The notes: generated from the letters alone by a model not told the origin. 64,000 nucleotides of DNA from Calliopsis andreniformis (GCF_051401765.1 NW_027480449.1:5394001-5458000); one strand, 5' to 3'; positions 38,701 through 53,066 are shown, counted from the first letter of the stretch. Program-made: numbers and translations.

Positions 38701-41700
38701 CTGAGCATTGAGCATTGAGGATTGGACATTGAGGACAGGGGATTGAGGATTGAAGATTGAGGATTAAGGATTGAAGATTGGGGATTGAGGATCTAGGATT
38801 GGAGATTGATTATTGAGGATTGAAGATTGAGGATTGAGGATTGTGGATTGAGAATTGAGAATTGAGTATGAGGACTGAGGGTTGAGGATTGAGGTTTGAG
38901 GAATGAGGATTGAGGGTTGAGGATTGAGGATTGAGGATCGAGGATTGAGGATTGAGTATTGAAGATTGAGTATTGATGCCTGAGGATTGAGGATTGAGGA
39001 TTGAGGATTGAGGACTGAGTATTGAAGATTGAGGATTGGGTATTGAGGATTGAAGAATGAGGATTGAGGATTGAGGATTGGGGATTGGGGATTGAAGTTT
39101 CAGTATTGAGGATTAAAGATTGAGGATTGAGGATTGAGGATTGAGGATTGAGGATTGAAGATTGAGAATTGAGGATTGAGGGTTGAGGATTGAGGATTGA
39201 GGATTGAGGATTGAGGATTGAGGATTGAGGATTGAGGATTGAGGATTGAGGATTGAGGATTGATGGTTGAGTGTTGAGGATTGATGGCTGAGGGTTGTGT
39301 GTTGAGTATTGAGGATTGAGGACTGAGGATTGAGGATAGAGGATTGAGGATTGAGGATTGAGGATTGAGGATTGAGGATTGAGGACTGACGCATGAGGAT
39401 TGAGGATTGATCATTGAGGATTGAAGATTGAGGACTGGCGATTGAGGATTGAGGATTGAGGATTAAGGATTGAGTATTGGGGATTGAGGATGTAGGATTG
39501 GAGAATGATTATTGAGGATTGAAGATTGACGATTGAGGATTGAGGATTGAGGATTGAGAATTGAGAATTGAGGATGACGACTGAGGGTTGAGGATTGAGG
39601 TTTGAGGAACGAGGATTGAGGATTGAGGATTGAGGATTAAGGATTGACGATTGAGTATTGAAGATTGAGGATTGATGACTGAGGATTGACGACTGAGGAT
39701 TGAGCATTGAGGATTGATGATTGAAGATTGAGTATTGAGGATTGAATACTGAGGATTGAGGATTGAGGATTGAGGATTGAGGATTGAGGACTGAAGATTG
39801 AGTATTGAGGATTGAAGGTTGAGGATTGTGGATTGAGGATTGAGGATTGAGAATTGAGGATTGAAGATTGAGTACTGAGGATTGAAGATTGAGGATTGAG
39901 GATTGAGGATTGATGATTGAGGATTGAGCATTGAAGATTGAGGATTGGGGATTGACGATTGACGATTGAGGATTGAGTATTGAGGATTGAAGATTGAGTA
40001 TTGATGATTGAACATTGAGGATTGAGGATTGAGTGTTGAGGATTGAGGACGAGGACTGACGGTTGGGGATTGAGGATTGAGCATCGAGGATTGAAGATTG
40101 ATGACTGGGGATTGAGGATTGAAGATTGAGGATTAAGGATTGAAGATTGGGGATTGAGGATCTTGGATTGGAGATTGATTATGGAGGATTGAAGATTGAC
40201 GATTGAGGATTGAGGATTGAGAATTGAGAATTGAGAATGAGGACTGTGAGTTGAGGATTGAGGTTTGAGGAATGAGGGTTGAGGGTTGAGGATTGAGGAT
40301 TGAGGACTGAGGATTGAGGATTGAGGATTGAGTATTGAAGGTTGAGTATTGATGCCTGAGGATTGATGATTGAGAATTGAGGTTTGAGGATTGTGGATTG
40401 AAGATTGAGTATTGAGGATTGAAAATTGAGGATTGAGGATTGAGGATTGAGGATGGAGGATGGAGGACGAGGACGGACGGTTGAGGATTGAGGTTTGGTG
40501 ATTGACGATTGAGGATTGAGGACTGAGGATTGAGGATTGAGGATTGAGCATTGAGGATTGGACATTGAGGACTGGGGATTGAGGATTGAAGATAGAGGAT
40601 TAAGGATTGAAGATTGGGGATTGAGGATCTAGGATTGGAGATTGATTATTGAGGATTGAAGATTGAGGATTGAGGATTGTGGATTGAGAATTGAGAATTG
40701 AGTATGAGGACTGAGGGTTGAGGATTGAGGTTTGAGGAATGAGGATTGAGGGTTGAGGATTGAGGATTGAGGATCGAGGATTGAGGATTGAGTATTGAAG
40801 ATTGAGTATTGATGCCTGACGATTGAGGACTGAGGATTGAGGATTGAGGACTGAGTATTGAAAATTGAGGATTGGGTATTGAGGATTGAAGAATGAGGAT
40901 TGAGGATTGAGGATTGAGGATTGGGGATTGAAGTTTCAGTATTGAGGATTAAAGATTGAGGATTGAGGATTGAGGATTGAGGATTGAGGATTGAAGATTG
41001 AGAATTGAGGATTGAGGGTTGAGGATTGAGGATTGAGGATTGAGGATTGAGGATTGAGGATTGAGGATTGAGGATTGAGGATTGAGGATTGATGGTTGAG
41101 TATTGAGGATTGATGGCTGAGGGTTGTGTGTTGAGTATTGAGGATTGAGGACTGAGGATTCAGGATAGAGGATTGAGGATTGAGGATTGAGGATTGAGGA
41201 TTGAGGATTGAGGATTGAGGATTGAGGATTGAGGATTGATGGTTGAGTATTGAGGATTGATGGCTGAGGGTTGTGTGTTGAGTATTGAGGATTGAGGACT
41301 GAGGATTGAGGATAGAGGATTGAGGATTGAGGATTGAGTATTGATGATTGAATATTGAGGATTGAGGATTGAGGTTTGAGGATTGAGGACGAGGACTGAC
41401 GGTTGAGGATTGAGGTTTGAGGATTGAGGATTTAGGATTGAGGACTGAGGATTGAGGATTGAGGACTGAGCATTGAGGATTGAAGATTGAGGATGGAGGA
41501 TGGAGGATGAGGACGGACGATTGAGGATTGAGGTTTGAGGATTGAGGATTGAGGATTGAGGACTAAGGATTGAGGATTGAGGATTGAGCATTGAGGATTG
41601 GACATTGAGGACTGGGGATTGAGGATTTAAGTTTGAGGATTAAGGATTGAAGATTGTGTATTGAGGATCTAGGATTGGAGATTGACTATTGAGGATTGAA

Positions 41701-41750
41701 GATTGAGGATTGAGGATTGAGGATTGAGAATTGAGAATTGAGTATGAGGA
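38672..41750. repeat. Block Q, copy 2 (3.1 kb, with the 175-bp segment)
   Basis: This is the partner of 30214-33117. It keeps the 175-bp segment (about 38953-39127) that includes GAAGTTTCAG and ATTAAAG phrases. It diverges from copy 1 at about 41750, where this copy has GACCGAGGG and copy 1 has GACTGAGGG. The landmark is at 40160. Confidence 0.82.
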
Positions 41751-42587
41751 CCGAGGGTTGAATATTGATGTTTGAGGCATGAGGATTGAGGATTGAGGAC
41801 TGAGAATTGATGATTGAGGATTGAGGATAGAAGATTGAGGATTGGGTATTGAGGATTGAAGATTGAGGATTCAGAATTGAGGATTGAGGATTGAGGATTG
41901 AGGATTGAGGATTGAGGATTGAAGATTGAGTACTGAGGATTGAAGATTGAGGATTGAGGATTGAGGATTGATGATTGAGGATTGAGCATTGAAGATTGAG
42001 GATTGGGGATTGACGATTGACGATTGAGGATTGAGTATTGAGGATTGAAGATTGAGTATTGATGATTGAAGATTGAGGATTGAGGATTGAGTGTTGAGGA
42101 TTGAGGACGAGGACTGACGGTTGGGGATTGAGGATTGAGCATTGAGGATTGAAGATTGATGACTGGGGATTGAGGATTGAAGATTGAGGATTAAGGATTG
42201 AAGATTGGGGATTGAGGATCTTGGATTGGAGATTGATTATGGAGGGTTGAAGATTGACGATTGAGGGTTGAGGATTGAGAATTGAGAATGAGGACTGTGA
42301 GTTGACGATTGAGGTTTGAGGAATGAGGGTTGAGGGTTGAGGATTGAGGATTGAGGACTGAGGATTGAGGATTGAGGATTGAGTATTGAAGGTTCAGTAT
42401 TGATGCCTGAGGATTGATGATTGAGGATTGAGGTTTGAGGATTGTGGATTGAAGATTGAGTATTGAGGATTGAAAATTGAGGATTGAGGATTGAGGATTG
42501 AGGATGGAGGATGGAGGACGAGGACGGACGGTTGAGGATTGAGGTTTGGTGATTGACGATTGAGGATTGAGGACTGAGGATTGAGGA
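39832..42587. repeat. Block R, copy 2 (2.75 kb)
   Basis: This is the partner of 35945-38700 at offset 3887 bp and overlaps block Q copy 2. At its right end it continues to TTGAGGATTGAGCATTG where copy 1 has CTGAGCATTGAGCATTG. Confidence 0.78.
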
Positions 42588-42640
42588 TTGAGCATTGAGG
42601 ATTGAAGATTGAGGACTGGCGATTGAGGATTGAAGATTGA

Positions 42641-42764
42641 GGATTAAGGATTGAGTATTGGGGATTGAGGATGTGGATTGGAGAATGATTATTGAGGATT
42701 GAGGATTAAGGATTGAGTATTGGGGATTGAGGATGTAGGATTGGAGAATGATTATTGAGGATTG
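42641..42764. repeat. Short tandem duplication, 62-bp period
   Basis: A phrase from GGATTAAGGATTGAGTATTG to GAATGATTATTGAGG occurs twice in succession, at 42641-42702 and from 42703. The first copy has ATGTGG where the second has ATGTAGG, a one-base deletion, so the period is nine heptamers minus one base. It looks recent and local. Confidence 0.8.
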
Positions 42765-43841
42765 AAGATTGAGGATTGAGGATTGAGGATTGAGGATTGA
42801 GAATTGAGAATTGAGGATGACGACTGAGGGTTGAGGATTGAGGTTTGAGGAACGAGGATTGAGGATTGAGGATTGAGGATTAAGGATTGACGATTGAGTA
42901 TTGAAGATTGAGGATTGATGACTGAGGATTGACGACTGAGGATTGAGCATTGAGGATTGATGATTGAAGATTGAGTATTGAGGATTGAATACTGAGGATT
43001 GAGGATTGAGGATTGAGGATTGAGGATTGAGGATTGAGGATTGAGGACTGAAGATTGAGTATTGAGGATTGAAGGTTGAGGATTGTGGATTGAGGATTGA
43101 GGATTGAGGATTGAAGATTGAGTATTGATGCCTGAGGATTGAGGATTGAGGATTGAGTACTGAGGATTGAGGATTGAGGATTGAGCATTGAGGGTTGTAG
43201 ATTGAGGATTAAGGATTGAGGATTGAGGATTGAGTATTGAGGATTGAAGATTGAGTATTGATGATTGAACATTGAGGATTGAGGATTGAGTGTTGAGGAT
43301 TGAGGACGAGGACTGACGGTTGGGGATTGAGGATTGAGCATCGAGGATTGAAGATTGATGACTGGGGATTGAGGATTGAAGATTGAGGATTAAGGATTGA
43401 AGATTGGGGATTGAGGATCTTGGATTGGAGATTGATTATGGAGGATTGAAGATTGACGATTGAGGATTGAGGATTGAGAATTGAGAATTGAGAATGAGGA
43501 CTGTGAGTTGAGGATTGAGGTTTGAGGAATGAGGGTTGAGGGTTGAGGATTGAGGATTGAGGACTGAGGATTGAGGTTTGAGGATTGAGTACTGAAGGTT
43601 GAGTATTGATGCCTGTGGATTGATGATTGAGGATTGAGGTTTGAGGATTGTGGATTGAAGATTGAGTATTGAGGATTGAAAATTGAGGATTGAGGATTGA
43701 GGATTGAGGATGGAGGATGGAGGACGAGGACGGACGGTTGAGGATTGAGGTTTGGTGTTTGACGATTGAGGATTGAGGACTGAGGATTGAGGATTGAGGA
43801 TTGAGCATTGAGGATTGGACATTGAGGACAGGGGATTGAGG

Positions 43842-44119
43842 ATTGAAGATTGAGGATTAAGGATTGAAGATTGGGGATTGAGGATCTAGGATTGGAGATT
43901 GATTATTGAGGATTGAAGATTGAGGATTGAGGATTGTGGATTGAGAATTGAGAATTGAGTATGAGGACTGAGGGTTGAGGATTGAAGATTGAGGATTAAG
44001 GATTGAAGATTGGGGATTGAGGATCTAGGATTGGAGATTGATTATTGAGGATTGAAGATTGAGGATTGAGGATTGTGGATTGAGAATTGAGAATTGAGTA
44101 TGAGGACTGAGGGTTGAGG
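43842..44119. repeat. Short tandem duplication, 139-bp period
   Basis: Two copies, 43842-43980 and 43981-44119, each run from ATTGAAGATTGAGGATTAAG through ATCTAGG to GTATGAGGACTGAGGG. The period is 20 heptamers minus one base, which agrees with the single 6-bp ATGAGG unit inside each copy. The copies look identical by eye. Confidence 0.85.
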
Positions 44120-45346
44120 ATTGAGGTTTGAGGAATGAGGATTGAGGGTTGAGGATTGAGGATTGAGGATCGAGGATTGAGGATTGAGTATTGAAGATTG
44201 AGTATTGATGCCTGAGGATTGAGGATTGAGGATTGAGGATTGAGGACTGAGTATTGAAGATTGAGGATTGGGTATTGAGGATTGAAGAATGAGGATTGAG
44301 GATTGAGGATTGAGGATTGGGGATTGAAGTTTCAGTATTGAGGATTAAAGATTGAGGATTGAGGATTGAGGATTGAGGATTGAGGATTGAAGATTGAGAA
44401 TTGAGGATTGAGGGTTGAGGATTGAGGATTGAGGATTGAGGATTGAGGATTGAGGATTGAGGATTGAGGATTGAGGATTGAGGATTGAGGATTGAGGATT
44501 GATGGTTGAGTATTGAGGATTGATGGCTGAGGGTTGTGTGTTGAGTATTGAGGATTGAGGACTGAGGATTGAGGATAGAGGATTGAGGATTGAGGATTGA
44601 GGATTGAGGATTGAGGATTGAGGATTGAGGATTGAGGATTGAGGATTGAGGATTGATGGTTGAGTAATGAGGATTGATGGCTGAGGGTTGTGTGTTGAGT
44701 ATTGAGGATTGAGGACTGAGGATTGAGGATAGAGGATTGAGGATTGAGGATTGAGTATTGATGATTGAATATTGAGGATTGAGGATTGAGGTTTGAGGAT
44801 TGAGGACGAGGACTGACGGTTGAGGATTGAGGTTTGAGGATTGAGGATTTAGGATTGAGGACTGAGGATTGAGGATTGAGGACTGAGCATTGAGGATTGA
44901 AGATTGAGGATGGAGGATGGAGGATGAGGACGGACGATTGAGGATTGAGGTTTGAGGATTGAGGATTGAGGATTGAGGACTAAGGATTGAGGATTGAGGA
45001 TTGAGCATTGAGGATTGGACATTGAGGACTGGCGATTGAGGATTTAAGTTTGAGGATTAAGGATTGAAGATTGTGTATTGAGGATCTAGGATTGGAGATT
45101 GACTATTGAGGATTGAAGATTGAGGATTGAGGATTGAGGATTGAGAATTGAGAATTGAGTATGAGGACTGAGGGTTGAGGATTGAGGTTTGAGGAATGAG
45201 GATTGTGGGTTGAGGATTGAGGATTAAGGATTGAGGATTGAGGATTGAGTATTGAAGATTGAGGATTGAGGATTGAGGATTGAAGATTGATTATTGAGGA
45301 TTGAAGATTGAGGATTGAGGATTGAGGGTTGAGGATTGAGGATTGA

Positions 45347-45580
45347 GGATTGACGCTTGAGGATTGAGGGTTGAGGATGTAGGATAGAAGAGAGTGGACT
45401 GAGTGTTGAGGGTTGAGTGTTGAGAATTGATGCTTGATGTTTGAGATTTGATTATTCAATATTATGTATTGAGTATTGAACCATGAGTATTCAGGATGCT
45501 CTATTGAGTATTGAGAATTGAGGATTGATGGTTGAATAATGAGGATTTATGGTTGAGGGTTGAGTGTTGAATATTGAGGA
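45347..45580. repeat. Divergent island with AGAAGAGAG, copy 2
   Basis: This is related to 8911-9143 at offset near 36430, with private changes (AGAGTGGACTG, GCTTGATGTTTG, ATTCAATATTATG). It is the most diverged of the three copies; the other two belong to the recent 13.3-kb duplication. Confidence 0.75.
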
Positions 45581-46016
45581 TTGAGGATTGAGGTTTGAGG
45601 ATTGATGATTGAGGATTGAAGATTGATTATTGATGATTGAATATTGAGGATTGAGGATTGAGGGTTGTGGATTGAGGACGAGGACCGACGGATGAGGATT
45701 GAGGTTTGAGGTTTGTGCATTGAGGATTGAGGATTAAGGATTGAGGATTGAGGATTGAGGATTGAGGATTGAGGATTGAGGATTGAGGATTGAAAATTGA
45801 GGATTGAGGATTGAGGATTGAGGATGGAGGATGGAGGACGAGGACGGACGGTTGAGGATTGAGGTTTGGTGATTGACGATTGAGGATTGAGGACTGAGGA
45901 TTGAGGATTGAGGATTGAGCATTGAGGATTGGACATTGAGGACTGGGGATTGAGGATTGATGATTGAGGATTAAGGATTGAAGATTGGGGATTGAGGATC
46001 TAGGATTGGAGATTGA

Positions 46017-47783
46017 GGATTAAGGATTGAGTATTGGGGATTGAGGATGTAGGATTGGAGAATGATTATTGAGGATTGAAGATTGAGGATTGAGTATTGA
46101 GGATTGAGGATTGAGAATTGAGAATTGAGGATGACGACTGAGGGTTGAGGATTGAGGTTTGAGGAACGAGGATTGAGGATTGTGGATTGAGGATTAAGGA
46201 TTGACGATTGAGTATTGAAGATTGAGGATTGATGACTGAGGATTGACGACTGAGGATTGAGCATTGAGGATTGATGATTGAAGATTGAGTATTGAGGATT
46301 GAGGATTGGTGATTGAAGATTGAGGATTGAGGATTGAAGATTGAGGATTGAGGATTGAGGATTGAGGATGGAGGATGAGGGCTGAGGGTTGCGGATTGAG
46401 GTTTGAGTATTGAATCCTGAGAATTCAGGGTATTCTATTGAGTATCGATAAATGTGGATTGATGGTTGGGTATTGAGCATTGGGGATTGAGGATTGAGTA
46501 TTGAAGATTGAGGATTGATGGTTGAGGATTGAGGATTGAGGATTGAGGATTGAGGATTGAGTGTTGAAGATTGAGGATTGAGGATTGAGGATTGAGGATT
46601 GAGGATTGAGGATTGAGGATTGAGGATTGAGGATTGAGGATTGAGGATTGAGGATTGAGGATTGAGGATTGAAGATAGAGTATTGAGGATTGAAGATTGA
46701 GGATTGAGGATTGAGGATTGAGGATTGAGGATTGAGCATTGAAGATTGAGGATTGTGGATTGAGGATTGACGATTGAGGATTGAGTATTGAGGATTGAAG
46801 ATTGAGTACTGATGATTGAAGATTGAGGATTGGGGATTGAGTGTTGAGGATTGAGGACGAGGACTGACGGTTGAGGATTGAGGATTGAGCATTGAGGATT
46901 GAAGATTGATGACTGGGGATTGAGGAGTCAAGATTGAGGATAAAGGATTGTAGATTGGGGATTGAGGATCTTGGATTGGAGATTGATTATTGAGGATTGA
47001 AGATTGACGATTGAGGATTGAGGATTCAGGATTGAGAATTGAGAATGAGGACTGAGAGTTGAGGATTGAGGTTTGAGGAATGAGGATTGAGGGTTGAGGA
47101 TTGAGGATTGAGGATTGAGGATTGAGGATTGAGTATTGAAGATTGAGTGTTGATGCCTGAGGATTGAGGATTGAGGATTGAGGACTGAGGATTGAGGATT
47201 GAGGATTGAGCATTGAGGATTGGAGATTGAGGACTGGGGATTGAGGATTGAAGATTGAGGATTAAAGATTGAAGATTGGGGATTGAGGATCTAGGATTGG
47301 AGATTGATTTTTGAGGATTGAAGATTGAGGATTGAGGATTGAGGATTGAGGACTGAGGGTTGAAGATTGAGGATTAAGGATAGAAGGATTGAGGGTTGAA
47401 GAATGAGGATTAAGTATTGAGGATTGAGGATTGAAGATTGAGGATTAAAGATTGACTATTGATGATTGAAGATTGAGGATTGAGGATTGAAGATTGAGGA
47501 TTGGGTACGGAGGATTGAAGATAGAGGATTCAGGATTGAGGATTGAGGATTGAGGATTGGGGACTGAGGATTGACGATTGAGTATTGAAGATTGAGGATT
47601 TATGACTGTGGATTGAGGATTAAGAATTGAAGATTGGGGATTGAGGATCTAAAATTGGAGATTCATTATTGAGGATTGAAGATTGAGGATTGAGGATTGA
47701 GGATTGAGAATTGAGAATAGAGAATTGAGGATGAGGACTGAGGGTTGAGGATTGAGGTTTGAGGGATGAGGATTGAGGGCTGA
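46017..47783. repeat. 1.76-kb block S, copy 2
   Basis: This matches 9364-11123 at offset 36653 on the left and 36660 after the pure run at 46570-46667, which has 14 units here. The landmark 46968 corresponds to 10308. It contains the 120-bp divergent module at 46367-46486. At 47784 the sequence departs to GAGGATTGAGGGTTGAGG. Confidence 0.82.
46367..46486. repeat. 120-bp divergent module with GAATTC and ATCGAT, copy 3
   Basis: Same module as 3721-3840 at offset 42646, with GAATTC at 46421-46426. It lies within block S copy 2. Confidence 0.82.
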
Positions 47784-50330
47784 GGATTGAGGGTTGAGGA
47801 TTGTGGATTGAGGATAGAGTATTGAGGATTGAGGATTGAGGATTGAGGATTGAAGATTGAGTATTGAGGATTGAAGATTGAGGATTGAGGATTGAGGGTT
47901 GAGGATTGAGGACGAGGACTGACGGTTGAGGATTGAGGTTTGAGGATTGAGGATTGAGGATTGAGGACTGAGGCTTGAGGATTGAGGATTGAGCATTGAG
48001 GATTGAAGATTGAGGACTGGCGATTGAGGATTGAAGATTGAGGATTAAGGATTGAGTATTGGGGATTGAGGATGTAGGATTGGAGAATGATTATTGAGGA
48101 TTGAAGATTGAGGATTGAGGATTGAGGATTGAGGATTGAGAATGGAGAATTGAGGATGACGACTGAGGGTTGAGGATTGACGTTTGAGGAACGAGGATTG
48201 AGGATTGAGGATTGAGGATTAAGGATTGACGATTGTGTATTGAAGATTGAGGATTGATGACTGAGGATTGACGACTGAGGATTGAGCATTGAGGATTGAT
48301 GACTGAAGATTGAGTATTGAGGATTGAATATTGAGGATTGAGGATTGAGGATTGAGGATTGAGGATTGAGGACTGAAGATTGAGTATTGAGGATTGAAGG
48401 TTGAGGATTGTGGATTGAGGATTGAGGATTGAGGATTGAGGATTGAAGATTGAGTATTGATGCCTGAGGATTGAGGATTGAGGATTGAGTACTGAGGATT
48501 GAGGATTGAGGATTGAGCATTGAGGGTTGAAGATTGAGGATTAAGGATTGAGGATTGAGGATTGAGGATTAAGGATTAAAGATTGAATATTGATGATTGA
48601 AGATTGAGAATTGAGGATTGAGTGTTGTGGATTGAGGACGAGGACCGAGGGTTGAATATTGATGTTTGAGGCATGAGGATTGAGGATTGAGGACTGAGAA
48701 TTGATGATTGAGGATTGAGGATAGAAGATTGAGGATTGGGTATTGAGGATTGAAGATTGAGGATTCAGAATTGAGGATTGAGGATTGAGGATTGAGGATT
48801 GAGGATTGAGGATTGAAGATTGAGTACTGAGGATTGAAGATTGAGGATTGAGGATTGAGGATTGATGATTGAGGATTGAGCACTGAAGATTGAGGATTGG
48901 GGATTGACGATTGACGATTGAGGATTGAGTATTGAGGATTGAAGATTGAGTATTGATGATTGAAGATTGAGGATTGAGGATTGAGTGTTGAGGATTGAGG
49001 ACGAGGACTGACGGTTGGGGATTGAGGATTGAGCATTGAGGATTGAAGATTGATGACTGGGGATTGAGGATTGAAGATTGAGGATTAAGGATTGAAGATT
49101 GGGGATTGAGGATCTTGGATTGGAGATTGATTATGGAGGATTGAAGATTGACGATTGAGGATTGAGGATTGAGAATTGAGAATTGAGGATGAGGACTGTG
49201 AGTTGAGGATTGAGGTTTGAGGAATGAGGGTTGAGGGTTGAGGATTGAGGATTGAGGACTGAGGATTGAGGTTTGAGGATTGAGTACTGAAGGTTGAGTA
49301 TTGATGCCTGAGGATTGATGATTGAGGATTGAGGTTTGAGGATTGTGGATTGAAGATTGAGTATTGAGGATTGAAAATTGAGGATTGAGGATTGAGGATT
49401 GAGGATGGAGGATGGAGGACGAGGACGGACGGTTGAGGATTGAGGTTTGGTGTTTGACGATTGAGGATTGAGGACTGAGGATTGAGGATTGAGGATTGAG
49501 CATTGAGGATTGGACATTGAGGACAGGGGATTGCGGATTGAAGATTGAGGATTAAGGATTGAAGATTGGGGACTGAGGATCTAGGATTGGAGATTGATTA
49601 TTGAGGATTGAAGATTGAGGATTGAGGATTGTGGATTGAGAATTGAGAATTGAGTATGAGGACTGAGGGTTGAGGATTGAGGTTTGAGGAATGAGGATTG
49701 AGGGTTGAGGATTGAGGATTGAGGATCGAGGATTGAGGATTGAGTATTGAAGATTGAGTATTGATGCCTGAGGATTGAGGATTGAGGATTGAGGATTGAG
49801 GATTGAGGATTGAGGATTGATGGTTGAGTGTTGAGGATTGATGGCTGAGGGTTGTGTGTTGAGTATTGAGGATTGAGGACTGAGGATTGAGGATAGAGGA
49901 TTGAGGATTGAGGATTGAGGATTGAGGATTGAGGATTGAGGACTGACGCTTGAGGATTGAGGATTGAGCATTGAGGATTGAAGATTGAGGACTGGCGATT
50001 GAGGATTGAAGATTGAGGATTAAGGATTGAGTATTGGGGATTGAGGATGTAGGATTGGAGAATGATTATTGAGGATTGAAGATTGAGGACTGAGGACTGA
50101 GAATTGATGATTGAGGATTGAGGATAGAAGATTGAGGATTGGGTATTGAGGATTGAAGATTGAGGATTCAGGATTGAGGATTGAGGATTGAGGATTGAGG
50201 ATTGAGAATTGAGGATTGAAGATTGAGTACTGAGGATTGAAGATTGAGGATTGAGGATTGAGGATTGATGATTGAGGATTGAACATTGAAGATTGAGGAT
50301 TGGGGATTGACGATTGACGATTGAGGATTG
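47784..50330. repeat. Mosaic domain left of super-block B
   Basis: About 48541-49517 matches 11148-12124 at offset 37393 (landmark 49112 against 11719) and 26264-27240 at offset 22277. The rest consists of rearranged phrases, including a single 84-bp ATGGTTG phrase near 49820 and a shortened run of modules at 50020-50330. No gene is visible. Confidence 0.72.
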
Positions 50331-52613
50331 AGGATTAAGGATTGAAGATTGGGGATTGAGGATCTTGGATTGGAGATTGATTATGGAGGATTGAAGATTG
50401 ACGATTGAGGATTGAGGATTGAGAATTGAGAATTGAGAATGAGGACTGTGAGTTGAGGATTGAGGTTTGAGGAATGAGGGTTGAGGGTTGAGGATTGAGG
50501 ATTGAGGACTGAGGATTGAGGATTGAGGATTGAGTATTGAAGGTTGAGTATTGATGCCTGAGGATTGATGATTGAGGATTGAGGTTTGAGGATTGTGGAT
50601 TGAAGATTGAGTATTGAGGATTGAAGATTGAGGATTGAGGATTGAGGATTGAGGATGGAGGATGGAGGACGAGGACGGACGGTTGAGGATTGAGGTTTGG
50701 TGATTGACGATTGAGGATTGAGGACTGAGGATTGAGGATTGAGGATTGAGCATTGAGGATTGGACATTGAGGACTGGGGATTGAGGATTGAAGATTGAGG
50801 ATTAAGGATTGAAGATTGGGGATTGAGGATCTAGGATTGGAGATTGATTATTGAGGATTGAAGATTGAGGATTGAGGATTGTGGATTGAGAATTGAGAAT
50901 TGAGTATGAGGACTGAGGGTTGAGGATTGAGGTTTGAGGAATGAGGATTGAGGGTTGAGGATTGAGGATTGAGGATCGAGGATTGAGGATTGAGTATTGA
51001 AGATTGAGTATTGATGCCTGAGGATTGAGGATTGAGGATTGAGGATTGAGGACTGAGTATTGAAGATTGAGGATTGGGTATTGAGGATTGAAGAATGAGG
51101 ATTGAGGATTGAGGATTGAGGATTGGGGATTGAAGTTTCAGTATTGACGTTTAAAGATTGAGGATTGAGGATTGAGGATTGAGGATTGAGGATTGAAGAT
51201 TGAGAATTGAGGATTGAGGACTGAGGATTGAGGATTGAGGATTGAGGATTGAGGATTGAGGATTGAGGATTGAGGATTGAGGATTGAGGATTGATGGTTG
51301 AGTATTGAGGATTGATGGCTGAGGGTTGTGTGTTGAGTATTGAGGATTGAGGACTGAGGATTGAGGATAGAGGATTGAGGATTGAGGATTGAGGATTGAG
51401 GATTGAGGATTGAGGATTGAGGATTGAGGATTGAGGATTGATGGTTGAGTATTGAGGATTGATGGCTGAGGGTTGTGTGTTGAGTATTGAGGATTGAGGA
51501 CTGAGGATTGAGGATAGAGGATTGAGGATTGAGGATTGAGTATTGATGATTGAATATTGAGGATTGAGGATTGAGGATTGAGGATTGAGGACGAGGACTG
51601 ACGGTTGAGGATTGAGGTTTGAGGATTGAGGATTTAGGATTGAGGACTGAGGATTGAGGATTGAGGACTGAGCATTGAGGATTGAAGATTGAGCATTCAG
51701 GATTGGACATTGAGGACTCGGGATTGAGGATTGAAGATTGAGGATTAAGGTTTGAAGATTGGGGATTGAGGATCTAGGATTGGAGATTGATTATTGAGGA
51801 TTGAAGATTGAGGATTGAAGATTGAGGATTGAGAATTGAGAATTGAGTATGACGACTGAGGGTTGAGGATTGAGGTTTGAGGAATGAGGGTTGTGGTTGA
51901 GGATTGAGGATTGAGGATTGAGGATTGAGTATTGGAGATTGAGTATTGATGCCTGAGGATTGAGGATTGAGGATTCAGGATTGATGATTGAGGATTGAAG
52001 ATTGATTATTGATGATTGAAGATTGAGGATTGAGGATTGAGGGTTGAGGATTGAGGACGAGGACTGACGGTTGAGGATTGAGGTTTGAGGATTGAGGGTT
52101 GAGGATTGAGGACTGGGGATTGACGATTGATTACTGAAGATAGAGGATTTATGACTAAGGATTGAGGATTGTGGTTTGAGGATTGAGGATTGAAGATTGA
52201 GTATAGAGGATTGAATATTGAGGATTGAGGATTGAGGATTGAGGATTGAGGACAGAGGATTGACGATTGAGTATTGAAGATTGAGGATTTATGACTGTGG
52301 ATTGAGGATTAAGAATTGAAGATTGGGGATTGAGGATCTAAAATTGAAGATTCATTATTGAGGATTGAAGATTGAGGATTGAGGATTGAGGATTGAGAAT
52401 TGATAATAGAGAATTGAGGATGAGGACTGAGGGTTGAGGATTGAGGTTTGAGTGATGAGGATTAAGGGCTGAGGATTGAGGGTTGAGGATTGTGGATTGA
52501 GGATAGAGTATTGAGGATTGAGGATTGAGGATTGAGGATTGAAGATTGAGTATTGAGGATTGAAGATTGAGGATTGAGGATTGAGGGTTGAGGATTGAGT
52601 ATTGAGGATTGAC

Positions 52614-52846
52614 ACTTGATGATTGACGCTTGAGGATTGAGGGTTGAGGATGTAGGATAGAAGAGAGAGGACCGAGTGTTGAGGGTTGAGTGTTGAGAAT
52701 TGATGCTTGAGGTTTGAGATTTGATTATTGAATATTCTGTATTGAGTATTGAACCATGAGTATTCAGGATGTTCTATTGAGTATTGAGAATTGAGGATTG
52801 ATGGTTGAATATTGAGGATTTATGGTTGAGGGTTGAGTGTTAAATA
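52614..52846. repeat. Divergent island with AGAAGAGAG, copy 3
   Basis: Counterpart of 8911-9143 at offset 43703, essentially identical over the island. Confidence 0.78.
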
Positions 52847-53066
52847 TTGAGGATTGTGGATTCAGGATAGAGTATTGATGATTGAGGATTGAGGATTGAG
52901 GATAGAATATTGAGGATTGAGGATTGAGGGTTGAGGATTGAGGACGAGGACTGACGGTTGAGGATTGAGGTTTGAGGATTGAGGATTGAGGACTGAGGCT
53001 TGAGGATTGAGGATTCAGCATTGAGGACTGAAGATTGAGGACTGGCGATTGAGGATTGAAGATTGA

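Larger units (their letters stand above)
42588..46016. repeat. Mosaic domain of rearranged HOR fragments
   Basis: The stretch is built from pieces of known modules in unusual order. It contains the 62-bp and 139-bp local duplications, landmark 43417, a 154-bp doublet (44502/44656) and a copy of the divergent island near 45347-45580. No gene is visible. Confidence 0.7.
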
